Shown here piece by piece: positions 8,795 to 17,975 of a stretch of DNA of 45,718 nucleotides (position 1 is its first letter; each line of letters opens with the position of its first letter). A model generated the notes under the pieces. The model was given only the letters and a program-made list of their open reading frames with translations. It ran no database searches and was not told the origin of the DNA. The DNA comes from a bacterium (GTDB taxonomy: Bacteria > KSB1 > UBA2214): the NCBI GenBank assembly GCA_029560815.1, contig JAKQKF010000331.1, forward strand, positions 1 through 45,718. The letters are read 5' to 3'. The translations under genes were made by a program, and so were the position numbers.

Positions 8795-9628
8795 TCATAT
8801 CTCCTTCCCCGCTGTGAATCCGAAGCAGCCGCTCCTTTTTCCCAGAGAGCCTTTGAGCTCAGTGTTGAGGGTAAAGTTGTACTGAAACCAGGGCTGCAGA
8901 TAGAGCCCCGACGTCAGGGTGCGAGAAATCCGGCCGTCCAGGGAGAGCATGCTGATGGTCGCACTCGCGATCCCGCAGTAGACGGTGTTGAACTTTTTTG
9001 ATCCCAGGCCGAGGGTTACGGCGCCGAATGCCGACCAGGCTGTGCCGAATTCCTTCTCCACCTCCAGGGCCGGTTCCGCATAGAGGGCTCCGGGATATTC
9101 CACGACATCGCAGAAGAGGGAGAGTTTCGTCCTGACGAGGCCGAAGGGGCGGCTGATGATCAGGGCCGCCTCGCCGGTGTCGGGATCGTCCGGTTGATCG
9201 ATGTATTTATAATAGTTGAAATAGACCTCGATATCCAGATTTTCAAGACTGAAATCATGGATGAGGGCGGCCTCGATTTCGGACCTTTTGATATCGTAGC
9301 GCTGCCGCGTGAGGGTCCAGCTGCTCCAGAGATAGAGAGTGACCCCTTTATGTGTCAGCCACACGGCGGGCTGCAATATCGCTCCCTTGTTGACGGAGAT
9401 GCCATGCCAAAGGTAGTTATTGGTCAGGGCAATTTCCACACCACCGCTCCAGGAGGGCTGCTCTTCCTGCGTAGAATCGGAATCTGCGGGTGCTGCCGGG
9501 GCGCTCTTCGCCACTGCGAGCCAGAGGAGCACAATGAGAATGGATACCCGTATGCAAGGGTTTGTTCTGATGCGATTGACTTTCCAATAAAACGGATAAA
9601 AAATAGAAATAATTATAACGCTATGCAA
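8795..9628 (-). CDS. Predicted outer-membrane beta-barrel protein (TorF/MipA-like)
   Basis: I do not recognise this 277-residue protein with certainty. It has a hydrophobic export segment (VSILIVLLWLAVAKSAPAAPA), then many alternating aromatic/hydrophobic strands. The first strand (VEIALTNNYLWHGISVNKGAI) resembles the start of TorF-type putative porins, where a strand with NYxxxGIS begins the barrel. It lacks catalytic motifs. The start is uncertain: the frame opens with TTG at 9628, 10 nt after the uvrA stop, there is no clear ribosome site and no in-frame ATG before the signal segment, so coupling to uvrA is possible. The final residues (FGFTAGKEI) do not end in the usual aromatic barrel signal. 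A surface or metabolite-channel role is inference. Confidence 0.6.
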   Translation of the reverse strand: MHSVIIISIFYPFYWKVNRIRTNPCIRVSILIVLLWLAVAKSAPAAPADSDSTQEEQPSWSGGVEIALTNNYLWHGISVNKGAILQPAVWLTHKGVTLYLWSSWTLTRQRYDIKRSEIEAALIHDFSLENLDIEVYFNYYKYIDQPDDPDTGEAALIISRPFGLVRTKLSLFCDVVEYPGALYAEPALEVEKEFGTAWSAFGAVTLGLGSKKFNTVYCGIASATISMLSLDGRISRTLTSGLYLQPWFQYNFTLNTELKGSLGKRSGCFGFTAGKEI

Positions 9629-9638
9629 TCTATTTTTA

Positions 9639-12374
9639 TCAGGGTTTTATCAGCAGCGGTTTGAGATAGTGTCCCGTGAAGGAAGCGGCGACCTCCGCGA
9701 CCTCTTCCGGCGTTCCGCGTGCGACGACGCAGCCCCCGGCCTCTCCGCCTTCGGGGCCGAGGTCGATGATATAGTCAGCGCATTTGATGACATCGAGATT
9801 GTGTTCGATGATCAGCACCGAGTGGCCCGCGGCGATGAGGGCGTTGAAACAATGCAGCAGGGTGGCGACATCATCGAAGTGGAGCCCGGTGGTCGGTTCG
9901 TCAAAGATATAAAAGACTTCTCTGCGTCTGGGCTCGCCGAGATGGGCGGCCAGCTTGACGCGCTGGGCTTCACCGCCGGAGAGGGTTGTGGCCTGCTGCC
10001 CCAGTTTGAGATAGCCCAGGCCGACCTCCTTGAGCAGCAGCAGCCGCCGCGTCACCGCATGTTCATGGCTGAAGAAATCGAGGGCCTCGCTGACCGTCAT
10101 ATTGAGGACCTCGGCGATGTTTTTGCCGCGGTACTGGATATCGAGGATATCCCGGCGATAGCGTTTCCCGCCGCAGCTGTCGCATTCGAGCAGCAGATCG
10201 GCGAGGAACTGCATCTCCACCCGGACCACGCCTGCGCCTTCACAGGTCTCGCAGCGGCCGCCGGGCACATTGAACGAAAAGGCCCCCGATTTCAGGCCGC
10301 GGACGCGGGCGCGATGGGTCTCGGCGAAGAGCTGGCGGATGGGATCGAAGGCCTTGACGTAGGTTGCAGGATTGGAGCGCGGTGTGCGGCCGATGGGCGA
10401 CTGATCGACCATCACCACCTCGTCGATCAGCTCCTCCCCGGTCAGGCTGCGGAAGCGCCCCACACGTTTTTTCCAGCTCCCCTTTTTCTTCATCAGCCCG
10501 GCGTAGAGGACATCGTGGACCAGCGTGCTCTTGCCCGAGCCGGACACCCCTGTAACCACCACCATGCCCCCGAGGGGAAAATCGACGTCGATGTTCTTGA
10601 GATTGTGTTCCCGGGCTCCCCTGATCTGCAGTCCGGGTCGCCTGAGCGGACGCCGCCGGTCCGGGAGCGGGATCATGCGGTTGCCGCGGAGATAGGCGCC
10701 GGTCAGCGAGCGGCCGTCGATGCGGATCTCGTCAAAAGTGCCGCTGAAGATGATTTCGCCGCCGTTCTCGCCCGCACCGGGGCCGAGGTCAATGATCTGG
10801 TCGGCTTGGCGCATCATCTCGCGGTCGTGTTCGACCACAACCACCGTGTTGCCGATATCGCGCAGGGCCTTGAGGATCTCGACCAGTTTTGCGCTGTCGC
10901 GCGGGTGAAGCCCGATGGTCGGTTCGTCGAGAATGTAGAGCGATCCGACCAGCTGGGCCCCGAGCGCGGTGGCGAGATTGATGCGCTGGAACTCACCGCC
11001 CGAGAGCGTGCCGGTGCGGCGGTCGAGGGTCAGGTAGCCCATGCCGATGGTGTCGAGATAGGTGATGCGGTTGAGCAGCTCCTTGAGGATCTGGCCGGCG
11101 ATGGCCGACTCGTAGCCGCTCAGCTGCAGTGTCGTGAAAAAGTGCAGCACCTCCAGCAGGGATCTGCGGTTCAAATCGGCGATGGTGACGCCGTTGATGC
11201 GGAAGTTGAGGGCTTCGGGCCGCAGCCGTGAGCCCTTGCATGCGGCGCAGGTGACATAGCCGCGGTAGCGGCTGAGGAAAACGCGCACGCCGATCTTGTA
11301 TTTTTTGCTCTCGAGCCAGCCGAAAAAAGCCGTGATGCCGGGATAGTCATCGACTCCTTTCCAGATGATCGTTCTGGCCTCCTCGCCGAGTTCGGCGTAG
11401 GGGGCGTGGATATCGATGCCATGGCGGGGGGCGATGTGCATGAGCTGCTCGAACAGCTCGCGGTGGCTGGGCGTGCTCCACGGAGCGATGCACCCCCCGG
11501 CGATGCTCTTTTCGGGATTGGGGATGACCAGATCTTCGTCGATGGTGATGATGTCACCGAAGCCGTTGCAGACGGGGCAGGCGCCGGTGGCGTGGTTGAA
11601 GGAGAAGAGCCCGGGCTGCGGTTCGGAAAGGACAATGCCGCAGCGCGCGCATTCATAGCCTTCAGAGAAGGGCTGCGCGGGGCCTTGCGTGAAATGGAGG
11701 TCGAGGTGGCCTTTGCCCATCTCGAAAGCGAGGTGGGCCGAATCGGCGACGCGGTTGCTCGTCTCCGACGATGCGACCGGCCGGTCGACGATGACGTCGA
11801 TCTGCTCTCCTTCCGGGGGGGTGTCGTCGAACGTAACGGTCTTTCCCTGCTTGAGATAGCGATGGTAGCCTTTGAGGCGCAGGGATTCGAGACCGGGGGC
11901 ATCCGCGGGATGGGGGAAAGTGATGATACAGCGGGTGCCCGCCGGCAGCCTCCGCACATGCTCCACGACATCGCCGACCTCTTCCCGCCGCACAGGTTCC
12001 CCGCAGGAGGGGCAGAAGGCGTGGCCGATGCGGGCATAGAGCAGCCGCAGATAGTCATGGATTTCGGTGGCAGTGCCGACGGTGGAGCGGGAGCTTTGGC
12101 TGGTGTTTTTCTGCTCGATGGCGACAGCGGGCGAGATGCCGTAGATCTGGTCGACGTCCGGGCGGTCCATCCGCTCCAGAAACTGGCGGGCATAGGCGGA
12201 GAGCGACTCGACATACCGGCGCTGTCCTTCGGCGTAGAGGGTATCGAAGGCCAGGCTCGATTTACCCGAACCCGAAACTCCGGTGATCACCACCAGCTGG
12301 TTGCGGGGGATGGTCACGGAAATATTTTTCAGATTATGGGTGCGCGCCCCGATAATCTCGATGGCGTTGGACAT
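9639..12374 (-). CDS. uvrA: Excinuclease ABC subunit A (UvrA)
   Basis: A 911-residue DNA-damage sensor for nucleotide excision repair, acting as a dimer with UvrB. The start at ATG 12374 ([18 protein letters not shown]) matches the universal UvrA N-terminus and has AAGGAG just upstream; 22 further in-frame residues upstream are not family-like. Two ATPase modules are seen: Walker [15 protein letters not shown] and [13 protein letters not shown], with LSGGE signatures in both halves. Zinc sites appear as [13 protein letters not shown]...CPVCNG, CAACKGS and CETCEGAG...CDSCGG. Length is slightly below the E. coli protein and normal for the family. A sigma-70-like promoter lies just upstream; I found no LexA-type palindrome, so no SOS control is visible. 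A predicted outer-membrane gene follows 10 nt after the stop. Confidence 0.98.
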   Translation of the reverse strand: MSNAIEIIGARTHNLKNISVTIPRNQLVVITGVSGSGKSSLAFDTLYAEGQRRYVESLSAYARQFLERMDRPDVDQIYGISPAVAIEQKNTSQSSRSTVGTATEIHDYLRLLYARIGHAFCPSCGEPVRREEVGDVVEHVRRLPAGTRCIITFPHPADAPGLESLRLKGYHRYLKQGKTVTFDDTPPEGEQIDVIVDRPVASSETSNRVADSAHLAFEMGKGHLDLHFTQGPAQPFSEGYECARCGIVLSEPQPGLFSFNHATGACPVCNGFGDIITIDEDLVIPNPEKSIAGGCIAPWSTPSHRELFEQLMHIAPRHGIDIHAPYAELGEEARTIIWKGVDDYPGITAFFGWLESKKYKIGVRVFLSRYRGYVTCAACKGSRLRPEALNFRINGVTIADLNRRSLLEVLHFFTTLQLSGYESAIAGQILKELLNRITYLDTIGMGYLTLDRRTGTLSGGEFQRINLATALGAQLVGSLYILDEPTIGLHPRDSAKLVEILKALRDIGNTVVVVEHDREMMRQADQIIDLGPGAGENGGEIIFSGTFDEIRIDGRSLTGAYLRGNRMIPLPDRRRPLRRPGLQIRGAREHNLKNIDVDFPLGGMVVVTGVSGSGKSTLVHDVLYAGLMKKKGSWKKRVGRFRSLTGEELIDEVVMVDQSPIGRTPRSNPATYVKAFDPIRQLFAETHRARVRGLKSGAFSFNVPGGRCETCEGAGVVRVEMQFLADLLLECDSCGGKRYRRDILDIQYRGKNIAEVLNMTVSEALDFFSHEHAVTRRLLLLKEVGLGYLKLGQQATTLSGGEAQRVKLAAHLGEPRRREVFYIFDEPTTGLHFDDVATLLHCFNALIAAGHSVLIIEHNLDVIKCADYIIDLGPEGGEAGGCVVARGTPEEVAEVAASFTGHYLKPLLIKP

Positions 12375-12415
12375 GGACTCCTTGAACCCCGGGCAAGACC
12401 GAAAGAATGACTCAC

Positions 12416-12444
12416 AAATTACGAAAATAAAACCAAACATTCAA
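12416..12444 (-). promoter_or_regulatory. Sigma-70-like promoter for uvrA
   Basis: Read on the minus strand: TTGAAT (12439-12444), a 17-nt T-rich spacer and TAATTT (12416-12421), about 40 nt before the uvrA ATG. Good spacing in an AT-rich patch of otherwise GC-rich DNA. Confidence 0.5.
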
Positions 12445-12600
12445 TAAAATAGCGAGTTCCAACGGCTCTCCCGGCCGCCTTTTGTCTGGGGATAGCTGCC
12501 GCCGTGGTCTCTTGCTGCTGCCGGCCGCAGGGGTGTGTATCCGACGGGGAGGCTCCGCTGTGCGCAGTGGAAAGCAGTGCAGGACAGGCCTTGAGCAGGC

Positions 12601-13137
12601 TCAAGCCGGTGTGGAGAGGATGCGCCGCCGCACCAGGAGGGCGTGGAAGAGCAGCGCGAGCACGCCGCCGATGAGAGCGGTGACAAGCTGGGGAAAGGTG
12701 AGCATGGCGATGACCGGCTCGGGCAGGGTCCGGGCGATGAGCAGGGGCATGATCAGGCGTGCGGCCGCAAAGAGCCAGATGAACTTGGCCGTCGAGCCGA
12801 GGAGCACCCCGAGCCAGGCCCGCCACGAGCGCAGCGGCAGCCCGCACCCCTTTTTGCAGAGGAGGCCCAGGAAGATCACATAGAGGGCGTTGCCGGCCAG
12901 GATGAAGGGGATGAAGGGGGCCAGCAGGGGAGGAAGCTGACCGCGTATGAGCGCGATCAGCGGGGTGAGGCATCCCAGAGCGACGCCCGCGGCCGCCCCC
13001 GTGATCAGAGTGGTCAGCGCGAGCATGAGATTGACCAGCGGCCCGGTCAGAGGCTGCGGCAGTCCAATCATCTGGATGATCAAGGCGATGGCGATGAGCA
13101 GCACCATGCGGGTCAGCCTGGCGGTTTTCCTGGGCAT
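12601..13137 (-). CDS. ECF-transporter S-component-like membrane protein
   Basis: A 178-residue, very hydrophobic protein with about five or six membrane segments. The start PRKTARLTRMVLLIAIALIIQMIGLPQPLTGPLVN followed by a small-residue LTTLITGAAAGVALGCLTPLIA region fits substrate-binding S components of energy-coupling-factor vitamin importers (split in text: the PQPLTGPLVN and AGVALG parts are the telling ones). S components normally need a shared T subunit and ATPases, none of which are in this window. The ATG at 13137 lies 10 nt after the stop of the AgmX-like gene and has no clear ribosome site, which suggests translational coupling; Met11 is an alternative start. The substrate is unknown. 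It is the last gene of the envelope operon that starts near 20.5 kb. Confidence 0.65.
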   Translation of the reverse strand: MPRKTARLTRMVLLIAIALIIQMIGLPQPLTGPLVNLMLALTTLITGAAAGVALGCLTPLIALIRGQLPPLLAPFIPFILAGNALYVIFLGLLCKKGCGLPLRSWRAWLGVLLGSTAKFIWLFAAARLIMPLLIARTLPEPVIAMLTFPQLVTALIGGVLALLFHALLVRRRILSTPA

Positions 13138-13147
13138 AGAGGGGCGT

Positions 13148-14428
13148 CTATTCCGTACGATTAAAGACCAGAGGCAGATTGACTGTGACCGAACCTTCAG
13201 TGATTTTTTCAAAACGGAGCCGGCGGAGCAGGCCGAGCAGCTCGCGGATGAACTCGTCGCTGCCGATATTGGTTTCGACGACGGCGATGCTGGAGACGGA
13301 GCCATCCGCTTCGATGGTCAGGTCGATATTGAGTTTGCCGCGCATATCCGGATTGGTGCGCAGATGTTTGTTGTAGATATACATCATGCGCGCCTGCTGG
13401 CCGTTGATAACCCCCATGACCGATTCCGAGGAGCGCTGGACACGGGCGGTTTCAGAGCCGCGGATCGCGCTCGGGGCCTGGATATTGACCTGGCCGCGCT
13501 TTTCCAGTTTGACGGTTTCAACCCCCTTGGCCTCGGTGATGAGCTGATCGACATTGCCGAGGGCGGCGACGTTGAACTCATCGAGAACGACCTGGTCGCC
13601 GGCCTGGTCGGCAGAGCTGCGGTCGCGTCCCGATCCCCTGCCCGAGCCGAGGCCGAGGCCTCCTTCGCCGTAGGCGCCGCCGCCGCTGCCGGTGCGCAGT
13701 TTGGCCTGTGAGAGCAGGCGGTCGAGGTCCTGGATCGAATTGTCACTGACCAGAAATTCGATACCGTTGTTCTTTTTGTCCTTGTCGCTGACCGGCACGA
13801 TCACGCCGAGGACACCGATGATCCCCGAGGTGCTGCCGCCGAGCAGGTTGTCGCCGCCGGCCGGCTGGTCCAGATCGTCGGCGATAGAGGGGGGTGGTTC
13901 CAGTTCGATATACTTGGTGATGCGCACTTTTTTCTCGATCAATTCGGCCGGCTGCAGGTAGACGGTGAGCCAGTAGATACCGACAGCGCAGAAGGCGATC
14001 AAGCTGGCGATGCCGAGGGCCCAGGCCATATGTTTCTGGCGGTAGCGCTTAAGCTCAGGCGCGCCGTAGCCTCTGCTGATCTGCGCCGGGGTCGGCTTTG
14101 GGGCCGGGGGCAGGTCGTAGACCACCTTGCGTTCCTTCTCCTCCAGGCTTGCGAGCTGGTCGATCTCCGCTTTAAGGCGGGCCATGCCCTCGCCGAGGGG
14201 GCGCAGCTGGCTGACGATGACCTCGACTTCGCTGCGGGTGACGGGGTCGAAGGGATGGTTCAGACACTGCTGCCGTATCGCCGGGTCCTGCAGCTCGGTA
14301 CGCTTCCGGATCAGGCCGTGGTCGCGGTAGAGGGTGAAAAGGCGTTCCAGCAGAACGCTCTGGAGTCCGGAGAGCTGCGCGCGGGTTTGCTCCAGCTGCC
14401 GGCGCTGTTTTTTATAATCTGGCTGCAT
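13148..14428 (-). CDS. AgmX/PglI C-terminal domain protein (TonB-like, inner-membrane anchored)
   Basis: A 426-residue bitopic protein. Residues 1-100 are charged and partly coiled-coil in the cytoplasm. A proline stretch (DLPPAPKPTP) comes before a single membrane helix (about 134-157). The periplasmic part has a PPPSIADD segment, a glycine-rich linker (about 255-285) and a C-terminal TonB-like fold (about 325-426, with GKLNIDLTIEADGSVSSI and a VNLPLVF ending). This is the AgmX/PglI layout known from gliding and Tol/TonB-type energy transducers, which carry force from an inner-membrane motor to the outer membrane. Unlike Myxococcus AgmX it has no N-terminal zinc finger. No ExbB/TolQ motor gene lies in the window. 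ATG 14428 follows AGAGGAAG. It sits directly after a small secreted protein and two TPR genes. Confidence 0.82.
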   Translation of the reverse strand: MQPDYKKQRRQLEQTRAQLSGLQSVLLERLFTLYRDHGLIRKRTELQDPAIRQQCLNHPFDPVTRSEVEVIVSQLRPLGEGMARLKAEIDQLASLEEKERKVVYDLPPAPKPTPAQISRGYGAPELKRYRQKHMAWALGIASLIAFCAVGIYWLTVYLQPAELIEKKVRITKYIELEPPPSIADDLDQPAGGDNLLGGSTSGIIGVLGVIVPVSDKDKKNNGIEFLVSDNSIQDLDRLLSQAKLRTGSGGGAYGEGGLGLGSGRGSGRDRSSADQAGDQVVLDEFNVAALGNVDQLITEAKGVETVKLEKRGQVNIQAPSAIRGSETARVQRSSESVMGVINGQQARMMYIYNKHLRTNPDMRGKLNIDLTIEADGSVSSIAVVETNIGSDEFIRELLGLLRRLRFEKITEGSVTVNLPLVFNRTE

Positions 14429-14446
14429 TACTTCCTCTTGATTGCC

Positions 14447-14944
14447 TTACCAGGGGAAAACATCCTTGCGTTTGCTTGTCGATGACGGTTTCTGTTTGAG
14501 GCCGATGCGGCCGGCGGGTTCCACCGGGCGAAAAATTTCCTCGAAAAAGGAGCGCTGGATCTGGATATCATCGATCTCCGGATCGCTGCCGGGGATGATA
14601 AAGATAGCCTGGGGTTTTTCCAGTTTGCCTTCCACCTCGATCTTGTCGAGAAAGAGCTTGAAGGATTCTTCATCAACGCGCAGCGAGTCCGGCAGGGAGG
14701 TGCGCGGCGCCAGCAGCCGCAGGGAATCCTGAGCTGTGGCCGAAGAGGCCTCCGTCCTGATGTCGTTAAAGATCGCGGTGCCGTCCTGCGCCGGGCTCTC
14801 CGCGCCGGTGCGCGGGGCAGAAAAGACCGCAGTCGTGTCGGTGATGTCAAAAGTGCGCTCCTGTGCGCGGGCGGCCCCGGAGGAGGCCGTCAGCAGGAGG
14901 AAGAGGAGCAGCAGAGTTCTGGCCGGTGATGAACGCAAGATCAT
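14447..14944 (-). CDS. Small exported protein of unknown function in the TPR/AgmX operon
   Basis: A 165-residue protein I do not recognise. It has a clear signal peptide (arginine start, LLLLFLLLTASSG core, cut likely after AARAQ). The mature chain is polar and probably extended: acidic/Thr-rich in the first half, then a more ordered stretch with KIEVEGKLEKPQAIFIIPG and IDDIQIQRSFFEEIF. The KPQAIFIIPG part resembles short sequences in cell-envelope assemblies that bind a TonB/AgmX partner, but this is only an impression. The ATG at 14944 overlaps the stop of the large TPR gene as ATGA, and the next gene follows within 20 nt, so the protein is probably made in step with them. A periplasmic adaptor role is inferred from position only. 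Confidence 0.7.
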   Translation of the reverse strand: MILRSSPARTLLLLFLLLTASSGAARAQERTFDITDTTAVFSAPRTGAESPAQDGTAIFNDIRTEASSATAQDSLRLLAPRTSLPDSLRVDEESFKLFLDKIEVEGKLEKPQAIFIIPGSDPEIDDIQIQRSFFEEIFRPVEPAGRIGLKQKPSSTSKRKDVFPW

Positions 14945-17900
14945 GAGGGCGTTACTCCTTCGCCGGTGGGGGGGATGGTCCCCTCAGCGCCTGCGGCAGG
15001 GGCCGGTTCCTCGACCGGGGGTGATGCCGGGGCGATCCCGAGCTCGATCTGCAGGGCTTGCAGCCGTTCCCGGCTCAGGGTCACCCAGCTGTTTTCGATG
15101 GCATTGGCTTTGGCCTGCTCGACCATCTTGGCATAGGTTTCCAGGGCGCGTTCCTGGTAGGGTCTGGCCGCCTCGACCAGCTTGTCCTGATACTGCTGCA
15201 GGGCCTCTCCCTTCAGGCCCCGCGGCGGAGGCGAGGTCATGAAGGCGCGGACGAACTCTTCGAAGGAGGCGCCGATGCGGTAGGAGGCGGCAGTGGACCA
15301 GTCGGCGATCTGGAACTCGAGCGTGGTCTTGTAGGCTTCAAAGACCTCATTGAACTTGGCCACTTTGCGTTTCATACTGCGCTCAAAGGGGGGCTGGAGG
15401 TCGATCTTTTCGTATTCACTGAAGAGCAGCTCGCCGAGCATGAACTGGGCCTGGGCTACGTAATAGGGGTCGATATCGGCGGCGGCTTCGCCGTTCTCCT
15501 TCCAGCTGGTGACGGCGCTGGCGTAATGCCGGCGCGCGGCGGCGAGGTCGCCCCTCTTTTGCGCCATCTCGCCCGCTTTGGCCAGGCTCTCGACCAGATC
15601 GGTGAGCGAATCGGGATAGGTGAGAGCGAAACGGCTGTAAAGTCTTTCGGCCTCACCCCAGTTCTGGAGGTTTTCCTGGCAGATGGCCGCCGATTTAAGG
15701 CTGCGCTGGGCATAGTCCGACTCCGGCCAGGTATCGCAAAGCAGGAGATGATCGCGGGCGGCCAGCAGCCATTCGCCTTCGGTTTCGCGCAGCACAGCGG
15801 CGCGGTAGAGGGCTTCGTCAGCGAGCTCGGAGGGGGGCTGCTGGGCGGCCAGCTGCTCCAGGGCCTCGGCGGCGGCGCGGTTATTCTTCAGCTTTTGGAA
15901 CTGGGCAGCCGCCTCGAAGAGGGCGCGGTCGCGCAGGGGCGCCTCGGTTGCTGTGACGGCCACGCTCTGCATCAGGCGGGCGGATTCTTCGCTCTTGCCC
16001 TCCTCCGCGAGGCTCTCGGCGATCTTGAACCTGGCGAGGGTGCCGAGACGGTTGGCCCGGTCGCGATAATGGGCCGAATCGGGGAACTGTTCCTGCAGGG
16101 AGGTGAACCAGCGGTTGGCCTCCTCAAACCGGCTGTCGTCGAAATAGCACTGGCCGGCATTCAGGGCCGCGCTCAGATAATAGGGGCGGCCTGGGCCGAG
16201 GTCGACGATCGATTTGTATACCCGGGCCGCCGCGGCGAAATGACGCATCTCGTGGAGGGTCTCGCCGAGTTTCATCAGGACCTGATCATGGTTCCTGCTC
16301 TCCGGGAAAAGGCGGATGAATTCGTTGGCCGCCAGGAGGAGCCCGCTTTCAGATGGGCGCGAGACGGCCAGGCGCAGGGTGTCGGTGCCGCCGATAAAAT
16401 CCGGGATCGCCACGGTCGCGGAATCTCCACCCTCATCGCTGCCGAGGAGTTGATAATAGCAGAGGACGCGGTTGTAGGCGGCGTCATGTCGGTAGCGGGT
16501 TGAATCGTATCGGGTCAGCACGGCAGTGTAGGCCGCGATCGCGGCGGCAAAGTCCGCCTTGCCATAGCTGCATTCAGCCAGAAAATAGTGGATCTCCGCA
16601 GCGTCTTCGGCCCGGCTGTATTTCTGCAGATAGTCCTCGTATTTTTCGATCGCGATCTGATAATCCCGCACCCGGGCGCTGCGCTGCGCTTCCGTCTGGT
16701 AGTGGATGCCCAGATGGCGCAGGGTGATGCGGGCGAGGCTGTCGGCCTTGTCATGGACGGGACCGGAGGCATGCTGGGTCAGCCAAAAGCCGCCGGGTGC
16801 GAACTGCTGGACGATCCGTTCGCGCGTCTGGATGGCCGGGGCTGTGCGGCCCTCCGCCTCATAGTTATCGACCATCTGCTGCAGGAGTTCGGGCGCATTT
16901 TCATAAAAGGGGTAGAGAGTGAGCAGAACCTCCTGGGCGGCGATGGCCTCGGGATAGTAGGCGCGCTTCTGGTAGAGTGCCGCCAGCTGGATGAGGATGG
17001 GCAATGTATAGGATTTGTCGGTGCGGCTGGCGAAAAAGCTCTGCGCCGCGGCCGGGCCGCCATACTCGGCGTAGCAGCTGGCGATATACTGGATAGCCTC
17101 CGAGCTCAAGTCCGCTTTGGAACGGTTGAGCTGCTGCGAATCGGTCCGTTCGATCAGCGCCATATCCTCGAGCAGATAGATAAAGCTGGTGATGGCATGG
17201 GGATAGTCGCCGAGGGAGTAGTAGGACCAGCCGAGCTTGTAGAGGGCCATGTCAAAATAGGGATTGTCCCATTTTTCGAGCAGGACCTTGTAGTGATCGA
17301 TGGCCGGAAGATATTCGCGGCGGTCGAAGTAGAACTCGGCGATGCGGAAATGGGATTCCAGGGTGATGGCCGAGAGGGGAAATTCGCTGATGATCTGCTC
17401 CAGAGAGAGCTGCGCGCGGACGCGATTGCCCTGCTGCAGATAGGCCATACCGAGCATATAGAGGGCCTTGTCGCGAAAGCTCACCTTGGGGTATTTCTCC
17501 ACCAGCCGTTCCAGCATGCTGATGCTCTTTTCCATATTGGCGTGCGGAATCTCGGGCTCGTCGAGAATCTCGTTCTTCTCGAAAGCCTCGAGCTGCTTCT
17601 CATACTGCTCCATCTGCTGCTGAAAGAGAGCGGCGGATTGGCGCTGGTAGAGCTGGGCGAGCTGGAGAAGCACGGTGGGCGTAAAGTCGTTGTCCGGATA
17701 TTTCTGCAGCAGCCCCTCGTGCTCGAGGATGATCCGGTTGAGCTTGGCCAGCTCTTCACCGCTCTCCTGGACAACGCTCTCCACGATCTGGCCAGTTTGC
17801 CGGCTTGCAGCGATGCATCCGCTGTCCGGCAGCGCGGCCGGCAAGAAGAAGAGGGCGGCCAGCAGCAGGGCCGGCGGCAGGGAAAGGTGCCGGCTGCGCA

Positions 17901-17961
17901 AGGTGGCGGCCGCAACTGGCCGATTTTTGTATTCTGTCTTGTTTGTCATAAGCAAAGCCAA
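14941..17961 (-). CDS. Large exported TPR protein (about 1,000 residues)
   Basis: A 1,006-residue protein with an export signal (SLPPALLLAALFFLPAALP) and tandem helical repeats through most of its length. Many repeats show the tetratricopeptide pattern, for example YMLGMAYLQQGNRVRAQLSLEQI, FRIAEFYFDRREYLPAIDHYKV and AAYNRVLCYYQLLG. TPR arrays make scaffolds, so this is probably a periplasmic or outer-membrane-attached assembly platform. It has no enzyme motifs. The start is uncertain: TTG 17961 has AGGAG 11 nt upstream inside the end of the previous gene, while ATG 17949 (four codons later) has no ribosome site; I used the TTG. Its stop overlaps the next start as ATGA. The previous gene, 14 nt upstream, also encodes a TPR protein. 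Confidence 0.85.
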   Translation of the reverse strand: MALLMTNKTEYKNRPVAAATLRSRHLSLPPALLLAALFFLPAALPDSGCIAASRQTGQIVESVVQESGEELAKLNRIILEHEGLLQKYPDNDFTPTVLLQLAQLYQRQSAALFQQQMEQYEKQLEAFEKNEILDEPEIPHANMEKSISMLERLVEKYPKVSFRDKALYMLGMAYLQQGNRVRAQLSLEQIISEFPLSAITLESHFRIAEFYFDRREYLPAIDHYKVLLEKWDNPYFDMALYKLGWSYYSLGDYPHAITSFIYLLEDMALIERTDSQQLNRSKADLSSEAIQYIASCYAEYGGPAAAQSFFASRTDKSYTLPILIQLAALYQKRAYYPEAIAAQEVLLTLYPFYENAPELLQQMVDNYEAEGRTAPAIQTRERIVQQFAPGGFWLTQHASGPVHDKADSLARITLRHLGIHYQTEAQRSARVRDYQIAIEKYEDYLQKYSRAEDAAEIHYFLAECSYGKADFAAAIAAYTAVLTRYDSTRYRHDAAYNRVLCYYQLLGSDEGGDSATVAIPDFIGGTDTLRLAVSRPSESGLLLAANEFIRLFPESRNHDQVLMKLGETLHEMRHFAAAARVYKSIVDLGPGRPYYLSAALNAGQCYFDDSRFEEANRWFTSLQEQFPDSAHYRDRANRLGTLARFKIAESLAEEGKSEESARLMQSVAVTATEAPLRDRALFEAAAQFQKLKNNRAAAEALEQLAAQQPPSELADEALYRAAVLRETEGEWLLAARDHLLLCDTWPESDYAQRSLKSAAICQENLQNWGEAERLYSRFALTYPDSLTDLVESLAKAGEMAQKRGDLAAARRHYASAVTSWKENGEAAADIDPYYVAQAQFMLGELLFSEYEKIDLQPPFERSMKRKVAKFNEVFEAYKTTLEFQIADWSTAASYRIGASFEEFVRAFMTSPPPRGLKGEALQQYQDKLVEAARPYQERALETYAKMVEQAKANAIENSWVTLSRERLQALQIELGIAPASPPVEEPAPAAGAEGTIPPTGEGVTPS

Positions 17962-17975
17962 TCTGGTCTTCGCTC

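Noticed and set aside
9669..11231. 520-codon plus-strand open frame opposite uvrA
   Set aside because: Antisense shadow of uvrA; no ribosome site or recognisable domain.
12375..12600. Possible SOS (LexA) operator upstream of uvrA
   Set aside because: I found no CTG-N10-CAG or GAAC-N4-GTTC type palindrome close to the promoter.
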